A stretch of 15,694 nucleotides of DNA from positions 1-15,694 of the forward strand of contig CAYQAE010000011.1 of the NCBI GenBank assembly GCA_964415445.1, in the 5' to 3' direction. Of the stretch, positions 7,830-14,623 are shown piece by piece. The notes beneath the pieces are model-generated. The model was not told the origin of the DNA, searched no databases, and saw only the letters and a program-made list of their open reading frames with translations. This DNA is from CAYQAE01 sp964415445 [NCBI: uncultured archaeon]. GTDB lineage: Archaea; CAYQAE01. The position numbers and the translations under genes were made by a program. How positions within the stretch are numbered: the stretch's first letter is position 1; each line of letters starts with the position of its first letter.

Positions 7830-8732
7830 ATGAAATTAATCATACTCCTCCCTGCATATAACGAACAAGATAAAATTGAAAAAGTAATTAAAGAAATACC
7901 TCCTAATATCTGCCAAGAGACCAAAATAATTGTAATTAATGACGGATCGACTGATAAAACTAAAGAAAAAGCAGAAAAAGCAGGGGCAAAAGTCATAAGC
8001 CATAAAAGGAACTTAGGCCTAGCTAAGACATTTAAAACAGGGATAAAAGAATCTCTAAAGTTGGATGCAGATATAATTGTACATATCGATGCAGATGGAC
8101 AATATGATCCTCAAGATATACCCAAACTAATCCAACCAATAATAAATAGCGAAGCAGATCTAGTTTTAGGTTCACGTTTTTTGGGAAAAATTGAAGAAAT
8201 GCCTAAAATAAAAAGTTTAGGAAATAGACTATATTCATGGCTTTTGCGAAAACTTACCAAAACAAACATATCAGATTTTCAAACTGGATTTAGAGCATTT
8301 AACAAAAAAGTAGCACAAAGAATAACCATAAGAAGCAAATATACCTACACCCAAGAGATGTTAATCGACTGTATATTAAAAGGATTTAGAATAAAAGAAA
8401 TACCTATCATTTTTGCCAAAAGAACTTCAGGAGAATCTAGACTTATGTCAAATTCTTTTAGTTATGCTTATAAATCTTCAAAAACACTCTTCAAAACTAT
8501 GCGAGATTTTAGACCTATTTTTTTCTTTGGTATTTTTGGATTAATTTTTACTCTATCAGGCCTTGGAATGCTTACATATAATTTATATCTATATTTTGTT
8601 GATACAACTACAAATGATCCGCTTTTTATGTTTTCAGCTGTATTTATTCTCCTAGGGATTCAATCTCTCTTTTTTGGATTTTTAGGTGATATGTTAATTA
8701 CGATAAGAAAAGATATATCTAAAATAAAATAA
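7830..8732 (+). CDS. GT2 polyprenyl-phosphate glycosyltransferase with C-terminal membrane hairpin
   Basis: Likely synthesises a dolichol-phosphate-linked sugar for archaeal surface glycans or N-glycans. The 300-residue protein has P-A-Y-N-E at about 8-12, I-N-D-G-S-T-D, the DxD-type D87-A-D89 in HIDADGQYDP, LGSRFLG, and D-F-Q-T-G-F-R in the acceptor loop. Unlike the two other GT2 proteins here, it ends in two hydrophobic helices (about 231-257 and 264-289), as in the AglK/AglD-like and polyisoprenyl-phosphate hexose transferases. The ATG matches both the family start and the leaderless promoter spacing. Its stop lies one base from the stop of the convergent PfkB gene. The sugar specificity is not visible. 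Confidence 0.87.
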   Translation: MKLIILLPAYNEQDKIEKVIKEIPPNICQETKIIVINDGSTDKTKEKAEKAGAKVISHKRNLGLAKTFKTGIKESLKLDADIIVHIDADGQYDPQDIPKLIQPIINSEADLVLGSRFLGKIEEMPKIKSLGNRLYSWLLRKLTKTNISDFQTGFRAFNKKVAQRITIRSKYTYTQEMLIDCILKGFRIKEIPIIFAKRTSGESRLMSNSFSYAYKSSKTLFKTMRDFRPIFFFGIFGLIFTLSGLGMLTYNLYLYFVDTTTNDPLFMFSAVFILLGIQSLFFGFLGDMLITIRKDISKIK

Positions 8733-8733
8733 T

Positions 8734-9612
8734 TCACAACCTAGCCCCAAACTTTGAAATTACCTTAGATGCTATCTTTGCACCATGCTCCATTGCTTTT
8801 TTATAATCTAAACTTTTCAGATATTTACACATAAATCCAGAACAATACCCGTCCCCAGCTCCGGTGGTATCAACTACATCTGTTTTTTGAATTCCTACTT
8901 TTTGAATTTTACCCCCAAAATAACCTAAACTACCCCTCTCACCTAAAGTGACTACAATAGCATCAATTGAATATTTATCAAATAAATCTAAATTCTCTTC
9001 AATGTCAGCTTTACCAAATAATTGTCTAAATTCAACTTCAGATAAAATCAAAATATCACAATTATACAAAAGATCCTCAATTTTATCTAATCCATGCTCG
9101 ACAATTAGAGCTCCTAAATTTATAGAAACTTTAGTATTATATTCTTTAGCTAATTTTGCAGCTCTTATCAATATTTCAATGTTTTCTAAATTGGCAATAT
9201 GTAAAAATTTAGATGATTTAATATATTCTTTATTAATCTCATCCATATTTAAATTATTAGAAGCCCCACTAAATGCATATAACTGTCTCTGTCCAGAGGG
9301 ATCAACGACTACCCAACAAATTCCTGTCTTTTCATCTCTTGAGATAACTATACCACCAATGTTAGCTTTAACTGAATCTAGATTATCCAAAATTAAATTT
9401 CCAAAATTATCCTGACCTATTTTTGCTAAAATTGCAGAATTTAGGCCTAATTTTGCGCAATTGTATGCAAAATTGGTAGCAGATCCACCAAAATTTTGAT
9501 TTAAATCTCTTATAAAAACTTCATCATCTTTGTTTGGAAAACGATCCACTTTTGCTATGTAGTCAATTAGTGCTGCACCAATTGATACAACATCAAATTT
9601 CATATCTATCAT
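8734..9612 (-). CDS. PfkB-family (ribokinase-like) sugar or nucleoside kinase
   Basis: ATP-dependent kinase of the ribokinase/PfkB family, probably phosphorylating a sugar, sugar acid or nucleoside in the cytoplasm. At 292 residues it has normal length. Family signature 1 is present near residue 41 (N-F-G-G-S-A-T-N-F-A) and signature 2 as D248-T-T-G-A-G-D254, where D254 is the catalytic base and the GAG forms the anion hole. L-S-E-V-E-F and V-V-T-L-G-E-R-G are also family-typical. The substrate cannot be assigned: the closest recognisable relatives include ribokinase, adenosine/cytidine kinase and archaeal hexokinases. The start at 9612 is preferred over the in-frame ATG at 9603, because a TATA box is centred about 26 bases upstream of 9612. 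It has no obvious functional tie to the glycosyltransferases. Confidence 0.88.
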   Translation of the reverse strand: MIDMKFDVVSIGAALIDYIAKVDRFPNKDDEVFIRDLNQNFGGSATNFAYNCAKLGLNSAILAKIGQDNFGNLILDNLDSVKANIGGIVISRDEKTGICWVVVDPSGQRQLYAFSGASNNLNMDEINKEYIKSSKFLHIANLENIEILIRAAKLAKEYNTKVSINLGALIVEHGLDKIEDLLYNCDILILSEVEFRQLFGKADIEENLDLFDKYSIDAIVVTLGERGSLGYFGGKIQKVGIQKTDVVDTTGAGDGYCSGFMCKYLKSLDYKKAMEHGAKIASKVISKFGARL

Positions 9613-9633
9613 TTAAATATATCAAATGAAACA

Positions 9634-9657
9634 TTTATATAAATCAATTTATATATA
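9634..9657. promoter_or_regulatory. paired divergent TATA boxes
   Basis: On the minus strand TTTATATAAA (9634-9643) is centred about 26 bases from the kinase ATG at 9612, predicting a leaderless transcript. On the plus strand TTTATATATA (9648-9657) predicts initiation near 9678. The TTGGTG Shine-Dalgarno-like sequence at 9679-9684 would then stand at the very 5' end of the mRNA of the surface-protein gene. The boxes are only about 14 bases apart, so the two promoters probably compete for TBP and TFB. Confidence 0.45.
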
Positions 9658-9692
9658 TTAAGTAATACCAAAACATAGTTGGTGCAACTATA

Positions 9693-11537
9693 ATGGTGAA
9701 AAATATCATCGAAAAAAGTTATCTTAGAGTATGTATGTTGGTTTTCCTAATTTCTATTTTTAGTTTTTCTTATGTTGATTCTGCCGCCTTACCAACTATT
9801 GATGATATTCATAGTCCTGAACATGATTTTACATTTACAACAAGAGATTATATATTCATAAATGTCAATCTATCAAGCTCTGAAGGTAAGTATAAAGAAG
9901 CTTTTTTTGAAGGTGAAGATCATTATAATTTAAGCTCAAATGGTACTTACTGGACAACTACTATACCTGCTCCAAAACAATCTGGACAAAAAACTTTAGT
10001 AATAAATATTTCTAATGACACTTCTTCTAACACAGAAACTAGAAATGGGAACATAATATCATCACCTGCTAATTTAAGTGTATCCCTCAATTCATCTGTT
10101 GAATATAATCAAAATATCTATATTGATGCTCAATTTACATACTATATAAATTCTACAAAAAGTGAACCTATTTCTGATTCTACACTAGCTGTAGAATTTT
10201 TCAAAAATGATAATCCTACGTCTTCCATACGAAAAACTAGTATTACAGACCAAATTGGAAATGCAAGTTGGACTATTTTGTGTGATTATTTTTTACCAGG
10301 AAATTGGACTTTTAACATCTCATATAGTTATTCAGACAATAGTGGTAGTTATGAATATGAAGAGAAATATATTGAGAAGATAGTAGAGATAAAAAAAGCC
10401 AATGCAACAATAAATATGGGATATATTCGATTAACAGATAATGAAACTTTAGTTTTTGCCTATGCAAAAGATGCACAAGGTAGATTAGAAGATGCACCAA
10501 AAAGAGGTTCAGATAAAGAGACACCAAAAATTAAATTTTATAAAAATAGCATAGATAATACACCTCTAGTAACTATAACTATATCAGAAGGATTTGCATA
10601 TACTGTATTAGATCTTGATCAGACTACGTCAAATATATTAGCCAAAGTAGACCATAATTGTTATACAAATGATACCAAAAATATTTCATATTATCATGAA
10701 ATTAATTTTCAACCTACAACACAAGATCTATATCAAGGAAATTATCTAAATGTCTCATTTCCAATATACTGCAGCAATAACATTAGTAACATTAACCTAA
10801 ATTTATATTCACAAACAAATTATATCAAAATCTCTTTAGAAAATGTCTCATATAATTCAGAGAAAAATTGGTATATTTATTCAAAATCACATTATATTGG
10901 CATAAATTATCGAGAAGGTAACTACACTATTGAATTTGATTTTAATGATACACAAAGCAATTCAAAAAAATTTACAAATATAGAAGATGAAACTACTGGT
11001 TGGGAATTTAAACTCAATATCCTAAAAGTAGATTTAGTATGTGAAATCAATAGAACCAAAAAAGAAAAAAGTGGAGACCATTATTATTACATATTCTACT
11101 TAAAAGCATATTATGTAAATAGCAATCAAACTTTTGAAGGTACAATTACTCTTGAGATTCGAGATAGATTAATTTCAGCAAGTTATGATACACAAACTGG
11201 ACTTTGGGTTGCAGATTATGTAACTGATGAGGAGATTGAAGAGATAGAAATTACTGCTTTTGACTCATATGATCACTCCACCACCTTTACAAAAACATAT
11301 GATGTAGATAAATCTTCTTTTGACTACAAAATTTTAATTCCAATATTTACTGGAGCATTTTTAGGTCTAATTATGATGATGCAGTATAAAAACTCAAGAA
11401 ATAGACCTAAAGAAGATTACGAAGAAACAGATGAAATTGAGATATCTGAAAAATTCTCAGAAGAAGACGGGGAACAAGAAGAGAAAATGGATGAAGAAGA
11501 GATGTATTCAAAATTACAAGATGACCTGTTTAAGTGA
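9693..11537 (+). CDS. large type I membrane surface protein, sequon-rich
   Basis: Probable cell-surface protein of unknown role. The 614-residue precursor starts with a signal peptide (residues 1-32; hydrophobic core about 11-28, plausible cleavage after S-A-A). A long Ser/Thr/Asn/Tyr-rich, beta-type region of ~510 residues follows, then a single membrane helix at about 547-567 and an acidic cytoplasmic tail of ~46 residues (20 Asp/Glu). I count 22 N-X-S/T sequons, all on the outer side of the helix. Four ectodomain cysteines could form disulfides. Segment spacing suggests several Ig-like beta-sandwich domains, but I see no diagnostic motif. GGTG at 9681-9684 precedes the ATG by 8 bases. The next gene starts 8 bases after the stop, so the two are probably co-transcribed. 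Adhesin-like or S-layer-associated protein are alternatives. Confidence 0.85.
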   Translation: MVKNIIEKSYLRVCMLVFLISIFSFSYVDSAALPTIDDIHSPEHDFTFTTRDYIFINVNLSSSEGKYKEAFFEGEDHYNLSSNGTYWTTTIPAPKQSGQKTLVINISNDTSSNTETRNGNIISSPANLSVSLNSSVEYNQNIYIDAQFTYYINSTKSEPISDSTLAVEFFKNDNPTSSIRKTSITDQIGNASWTILCDYFLPGNWTFNISYSYSDNSGSYEYEEKYIEKIVEIKKANATINMGYIRLTDNETLVFAYAKDAQGRLEDAPKRGSDKETPKIKFYKNSIDNTPLVTITISEGFAYTVLDLDQTTSNILAKVDHNCYTNDTKNISYYHEINFQPTTQDLYQGNYLNVSFPIYCSNNISNINLNLYSQTNYIKISLENVSYNSEKNWYIYSKSHYIGINYREGNYTIEFDFNDTQSNSKKFTNIEDETTGWEFKLNILKVDLVCEINRTKKEKSGDHYYYIFYLKAYYVNSNQTFEGTITLEIRDRLISASYDTQTGLWVADYVTDEEIEEIEITAFDSYDHSTTFTKTYDVDKSSFDYKILIPIFTGAFLGLIMMMQYKNSRNRPKEDYEETDEIEISEKFSEEDGEQEEKMDEEEMYSKLQDDLFK

Positions 11538-11545
11538 TTTAGTAG

Positions 11546-11776
11546 ATGAGAATTCAAAAAATTTCAAAAAAAAGAAGTAAAAGAAGAAAAAAATATGGTG
11601 GATCAAAACCAAAGCTCATAACTAGCATTTTAGGTTTTATCCTAGCCTATATTCTTGCCAATTATTTTATACATGGTAATTTTTTTATTCTAAGCCCTAT
11701 TTTAGAGATACCTATGTGTATATTATATGGAATTATTGCATATATGGTAGCAATGCGCAGAGTTATTAAAAGCTAG
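11546..11776 (+). CDS. small basic two-helix membrane protein
   Basis: Function unknown. The 76 residues contain a strikingly basic N-terminus (12 Lys/Arg and no acidic residue in positions 1-23), a hydrophobic helix at about 24-43, a short loop, and a second helix at about 49-70. By the positive-inside rule both ends face the cytoplasm. AGTGAT at 11533-11538, overlapping the stop of the surface-protein gene, is a well-spaced ribosome binding site, so translation is probably coupled. The basic tail could contact the acidic cytoplasmic tail of the preceding protein; this is inference. Its TAG stop overlaps the stop of the convergent PAC2 gene in the tetramer CTAG. Confidence 0.75.
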   Translation: MRIQKISKKRSKRRKKYGGSKPKLITSILGFILAYILANYFIHGNFFILSPILEIPMCILYGIIAYMVAMRRVIKS

Positions 11777-12528
11777 ACATAACCAATATCTGACTCTTTT
11801 CCACTTGTCTCTTTAAACATCATCTGATCAGCTTGCCCTTGCACTGTCTTTAGCATTTTCTCTGTTTTTTTAGCTCTTTTTTCAAGCTTTTCTAAATTTA
11901 CTTCTATCCCCAAAATCTGAATAAGTATCTTAAGCACCGCTTCTGCAGCTCGAGGATCTACAATGTCCCCTGGAGTTGTACCCAAAAGACAATATCCATC
12001 GATTCCTCGAAGTTCACCTAACCCTAAAAGAAGTCCTGCTACACCTAAAATAGAATTACCTTCAAACCCAGAGGATTCAATATCATACTTAGATAGCTCT
12101 TTCAATTTTTCTTTTCTATTTGAAACAGCATAAATTTTTGGTTTTTCATATGCACCAATGCCCCATCCAGCTAAAGTAATTATCTCCTTAACTCCTACTT
12201 TTTCACATATATCTAATATTTTCTCAACTATATTATATGAACCAATGGGATTTGGAGATTGCACATTTCCACCTAGAAGTATTAAATCTTGTTTTCCTCG
12301 AAAATAATACATCATATTATTCATAGTCATTACAGTTCCATCAGAATTCATCAAAACACAATGTGGAAAATCAGGAGAATAAATATCTACAAATGGTTTT
12401 GCATCTAACTCATCAACTAAATGTTCACCTATAATCTGTGCAACAAGCCCCACACCAGGTAGGCCTTCGATCAAAATAGGACTATTCAATTTTGGAATTT
12501 CTTTTACATCCATCAAAATCTCTTTCAT
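11773..12528 (-). CDS. PAC2-family proteasome assembly chaperone / activator homologue
   Basis: Archaeal PAC2-family protein (PbaA/PbaB-like), expected to bind 20S proteasome subunits in the cytoplasm as an assembly factor or ATP-independent activator. The 251-residue protein shows the family opening I-L-I-E-G-L-P-G-V-G-L-V near residues 18-29. A Rossmann-like body follows with LLGGNVQSPNP, L-A-G-W-G-I-G-A and G-L-L-L-G-L-G. Residues about 204-236 form a charged coiled-coil-like helix, and the tail ends I-G-Y-V. The penultimate tyrosine recalls the HbYX motif by which activators dock on the 20S core, though glycine stands where a hydrophobic residue is usual. It is transcribed divergently from aIF2-beta and lies about 2 kb from CDC48, another possible proteasome partner. 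Annotation as a PAC2 protein is firm; the choice between chaperone and activator is open. Confidence 0.88.
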   Translation of the reverse strand: MKEILMDVKEIPKLNSPILIEGLPGVGLVAQIIGEHLVDELDAKPFVDIYSPDFPHCVLMNSDGTVMTMNNMMYYFRGKQDLILLGGNVQSPNPIGSYNIVEKILDICEKVGVKEIITLAGWGIGAYEKPKIYAVSNRKEKLKELSKYDIESSGFEGNSILGVAGLLLGLGELRGIDGYCLLGTTPGDIVDPRAAEAVLKILIQILGIEVNLEKLEKRAKKTEKMLKTVQGQADQMMFKETSGKESDIGYV

Positions 12529-12608
12529 CTTAATTCAACTCATCTATAATTTAGGATATACCTTTAAAAAAATTGGTAAATGAAACTAATATATTAGATA
12601 GGATCAAA

Positions 12609-13019
12609 ATGATATACAAATACGACCAACTACTAAAAAGAGCAAGAGAAAAACTTCCAAAAGACGTACATGAACACGTACGACTTAAGATACCAAAGGC
12701 TGTACGTAAAATAGAAGGAAGAAAGACTATAATCATGAATTTTTCTGAAATTGCACAAAAACTAAACAGAGACCCAAAACATCTAATTAAATTTTTAAAT
12801 AAAGAATTAGCTACATCTGCAAATCGAGATGGAAATAGAGTTATATTTCAAGGTAAATTTACCCAAACAATCCTAGATCGTAGAATAAATTATTATGCTA
12901 AAGAATATGTAAATTGTCATGAATGTACAAGACCTGATACTCATCTAATAAAAGAAGATAGAATTACATTGGTAAAATGTGACGCATGTGGTGCACGATA
13001 TTCTGTAAGGTCACTATAA
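12609..13019 (+). CDS. eif2b: translation initiation factor aIF2 subunit beta
   Basis: Beta subunit of the heterotrimeric factor that brings initiator Met-tRNA to the small ribosomal subunit. The frame can be extended to a TTG at 12573, but the ATG at 12609 gives 136 residues, the usual size. It also places the family N-terminus (Y-D-Q-L-L-K-R-A) immediately after the start; AGGA at 12599-12602 precedes it. The central domain includes N-R-D-P-K-H-L-I-K-F-L. The C-terminal zinc ribbon has C103-x2-C106 and C124-x2-C127, and R-P-D-T between the pairs is typical. The NMD3 homologue begins 19 bases after the stop, so the two are probably co-transcribed. The gene symbol follows common archaeal usage. 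Confidence 0.95.
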   Translation: MIYKYDQLLKRAREKLPKDVHEHVRLKIPKAVRKIEGRKTIIMNFSEIAQKLNRDPKHLIKFLNKELATSANRDGNRVIFQGKFTQTILDRRINYYAKEYVNCHECTRPDTHLIKEDRITLVKCDACGARYSVRSL

Positions 13020-13038
13020 AATTTATTTTTTGAATATA

Positions 13039-14034
13039 ATGAAACCATTTTGTATTGTATGCGGAAGCCACAAACAATTTGAAAATAGAATGTGCAAAAG
13101 TTGTTTTTCAAAAAGAATTAATCTAGGAAATATAGATAATATCTCAATTAAATTTTGCAAAATTTGCTCTAAATTTAGTCTAAAGAAAGCTTTTCAAGAC
13201 CAAGATACAATTTATGAGAGCTTAGTCAACAAAATAAAAAAAGAAATTTCAAAAAACATTAAACTACATAGCAAAAAACTAGAGATATCCACAGAAATAA
13301 AGGATATTGATCTAATTAATTTAGAGATAAAAATATCAAATGGAAAATCTTTGGAGATTCAAAAAGAAATAAACATAGATTTAGAAGAATTAGTATGCCC
13401 AAGATGTAACAAAATTCGAGGAAAATATTATGAAGCAATATTACAACTTAGATGCAAAGACAAAAACAAATTAGTTGAAGTAGAAGAGTTTATATTCCAA
13501 AAAATCGATGAAAATACCACAGACTTTGAGCCAAAAATTTCAGACATAAAAAAAGTAAAAGGGGGCATTGACTACTATCTTGCTAAAAAAAATTTAGCTA
13601 AAAAATTAATAAAGGAGATTAAATCAAAATTTATTGTCCAAATTAAAGAAAGCCATAAAATTAAAGGACAAGATAACGAGGGAAGAGAAGAGTATAGAAC
13701 AACTTATTCTGTGAGAATATCGAAATATAACATAGGTGACGTTATAGCTATAAAGGGGAAAACTTACAAAATTTTAGGATTTATAAAAAACAGAATAAAT
13801 CTTTATGATTTAGATAAAGAAGAGGAAATTTTTTTAGATATAGAAAAGATCTTTAGTAAATCTACAAAATTAAAAAAACCAAAAACCTACATTGTAATTT
13901 CAAAATGGCAAAACACCCTACAAATTAGCAACAAAAACCACACAAAAACTTATGAAATTGAAACTAAAAATAATTATAATATAGGGGATAAAATAAAGGT
14001 CATTAAAGACAAAAAGAAAAGTTATATCGTCTAA
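13039..14034 (+). CDS. nmd3: archaeal NMD3 homologue (60S export / ribosome-associated protein)
   Basis: Archaeal counterpart of eukaryotic NMD3, which binds the large ribosomal subunit late in assembly; in archaea a ribosome-binding or anti-association role is presumed. Zinc-binding cysteine pairs are at C5/C8, C19/C22, C40/C43 and C120/C123, with another Cys at 139, matching the N-terminal NMD3 domain. The middle part (about 130-220) is highly charged. Residues about 225-265 (Y-N-I-G-D-V-I-A-I-K-G-K) look like the SH3/eIF5A-like domain, and a second G-D-K-I-K-V segment closes the protein. The frame extends to a TTG at 13030, but the ATG at 13039 puts the first zinc cysteine at residue 5, as usual. 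Length is 331 residues. Lysine and isoleucine content is high even for this genome. Confidence 0.9.
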   Translation: MKPFCIVCGSHKQFENRMCKSCFSKRINLGNIDNISIKFCKICSKFSLKKAFQDQDTIYESLVNKIKKEISKNIKLHSKKLEISTEIKDIDLINLEIKISNGKSLEIQKEINIDLEELVCPRCNKIRGKYYEAILQLRCKDKNKLVEVEEFIFQKIDENTTDFEPKISDIKKVKGGIDYYLAKKNLAKKLIKEIKSKFIVQIKESHKIKGQDNEGREEYRTTYSVRISKYNIGDVIAIKGKTYKILGFIKNRINLYDLDKEEEIFLDIEKIFSKSTKLKKPKTYIVISKWQNTLQISNKNHTKTYEIETKNNYNIGDKIKVIKDKKKSYIV

Positions 14035-14142
14035 ATTTGTTTTATCCTAAAAAATACTTGATTTAAATCTAATTTTGCCAAAACTATAGCTCTAAATTAT
14101 TTATTTTCTAATTTTTCTTAATTAAATGTAACTACCAAAAAG

Positions 14143-14150
14143 TTTATAAG
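14143..14150 (+). promoter_or_regulatory. TATA box of the hsp20-cdc48 operon
   Basis: TTTATAAG is preceded by an A-rich BRE-like stretch (ACCAAAAAG, 14134-14142). Usual spacing predicts transcription starting at about 14172, leaving a leader of about 31 bases that contains the ribosome binding site. Confidence 0.6.
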
Positions 14151-14165
14151 TAATACTAATTATAT

Positions 14166-14188
14166 GTTAGTAACAAAAAGTAACTAAC
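14166..14188 (+). promoter_or_regulatory. inverted-repeat operator over the heat-shock promoter start
   Basis: GTTAGTAAC (14166-14174) and GTAACTAAC (14180-14188) pair at 8 of 9 positions around an AAAAA spacer. The site covers the predicted transcription start. Read another way, AGTAAC occurs twice exactly 10 bases apart (14169 and 14179). The GTTAG/CTAAC half-sites recall the motif I remember for the HSR1 repressor of the Archaeoglobus hsp20-cdc48 operon, with different half-site spacing. No regulator gene is in this window. Confidence 0.55.
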
Positions 14189-14191
14189 CAT

Positions 14192-14199
14192 GAGGTGAT
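14192..14199 (+). promoter_or_regulatory. strong ribosome binding site deciding the hsp20 start
   Basis: GAGGTGAT is fully complementary to the archaeal 16S tail and lies four bases before the ATG at 14204. It overlaps the in-frame GTG at 14195, which makes that GTG an implausible start. Confidence 0.8.
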
Positions 14200-14203
14200 A
14201 TAT

Positions 14204-14605
14204 ATGTTTGGAGACGATATATTCGATGATATAAGATCTGAGATAGAAAAAGTATTTGGTGGAATATACCGATCAAATAATTATCCACAAAGACCCAATA
14301 GACATTATAGAGAATTAAATAAACTAGAACCATTTATAGATATTCAACAAGATAAAGAAAATTTACATATTATAGCACAATTGCCAGGATTAAACAAAGA
14401 AGATATAAATTTGGATATAAGAGATAACACTGTTGAAATATCTACAAAAGAAAATATTGAAATTCAAAGAGGTTATTACAAAAAAATAGATTTACCTGTC
14501 AAAATTATACCAGATAAATCTTCTGCCAAATATAAAAATGGAGTATTGAAATTAACTATATCAAAAGCAGAAAATACTCCTAATTGTAAAATTGAAGTAG
14601 AATAA
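14204..14605 (+). CDS. hsp20: Hsp20 / alpha-crystallin small heat-shock protein
   Basis: ATP-independent holdase that binds unfolding proteins. At 133 residues it has typical archaeal length: a short N-terminal arm with an amphipathic D-I-F-D-D-I-R-S-E-I-E-K-V-F segment, and an alpha-crystallin domain from about residue 44 (E-P-F-I-D-I) to about 125. The hallmark A-K-Y-K-N-G-V-L-K-L-T-I is present, and a short tail ends with I-E-V, an I-x-I/V-type motif used in oligomer contacts. The start is fixed by GAGGTGAT. It is followed after 18 bases by the CDC48 gene with an almost identical leader, indicating one operon and joint stress control. The operator before it supports heat-shock regulation. 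Confidence 0.95.
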   Translation: MFGDDIFDDIRSEIEKVFGGIYRSNNYPQRPNRHYRELNKLEPFIDIQQDKENLHIIAQLPGLNKEDINLDIRDNTVEISTKENIEIQRGYYKKIDLPVKIIPDKSSAKYKNGVLKLTISKAENTPNCKIEVE

Positions 14606-14610
14606 ATTAT

Positions 14611-14618
14611 GAGGTGAT
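14611..14618 (+). promoter_or_regulatory. ribosome binding site of cdc48
   Basis: GAGGTGAT again, five bases before the ATG at 14624 and 5 bases after the hsp20 stop. As in the hsp20 leader, it is preceded by AT, so the sequence reads ATG-AGG-TGA, a minimal two-codon frame overlapping the ribosome binding site. Confidence 0.8.
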
Positions 14619-14623
14619 AAAAA

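Noticed and set aside
8948-9415. 155-codon plus-strand frame inside the kinase gene
   Set aside because: It lies antisense to a PfkB gene with intact signatures and shows no coding character of its own.
12573-12608. TTG start extending aIF2-beta by 12 residues
   Set aside because: The extension does not match the family N-terminus, and the ATG at 12609 gives the usual length.
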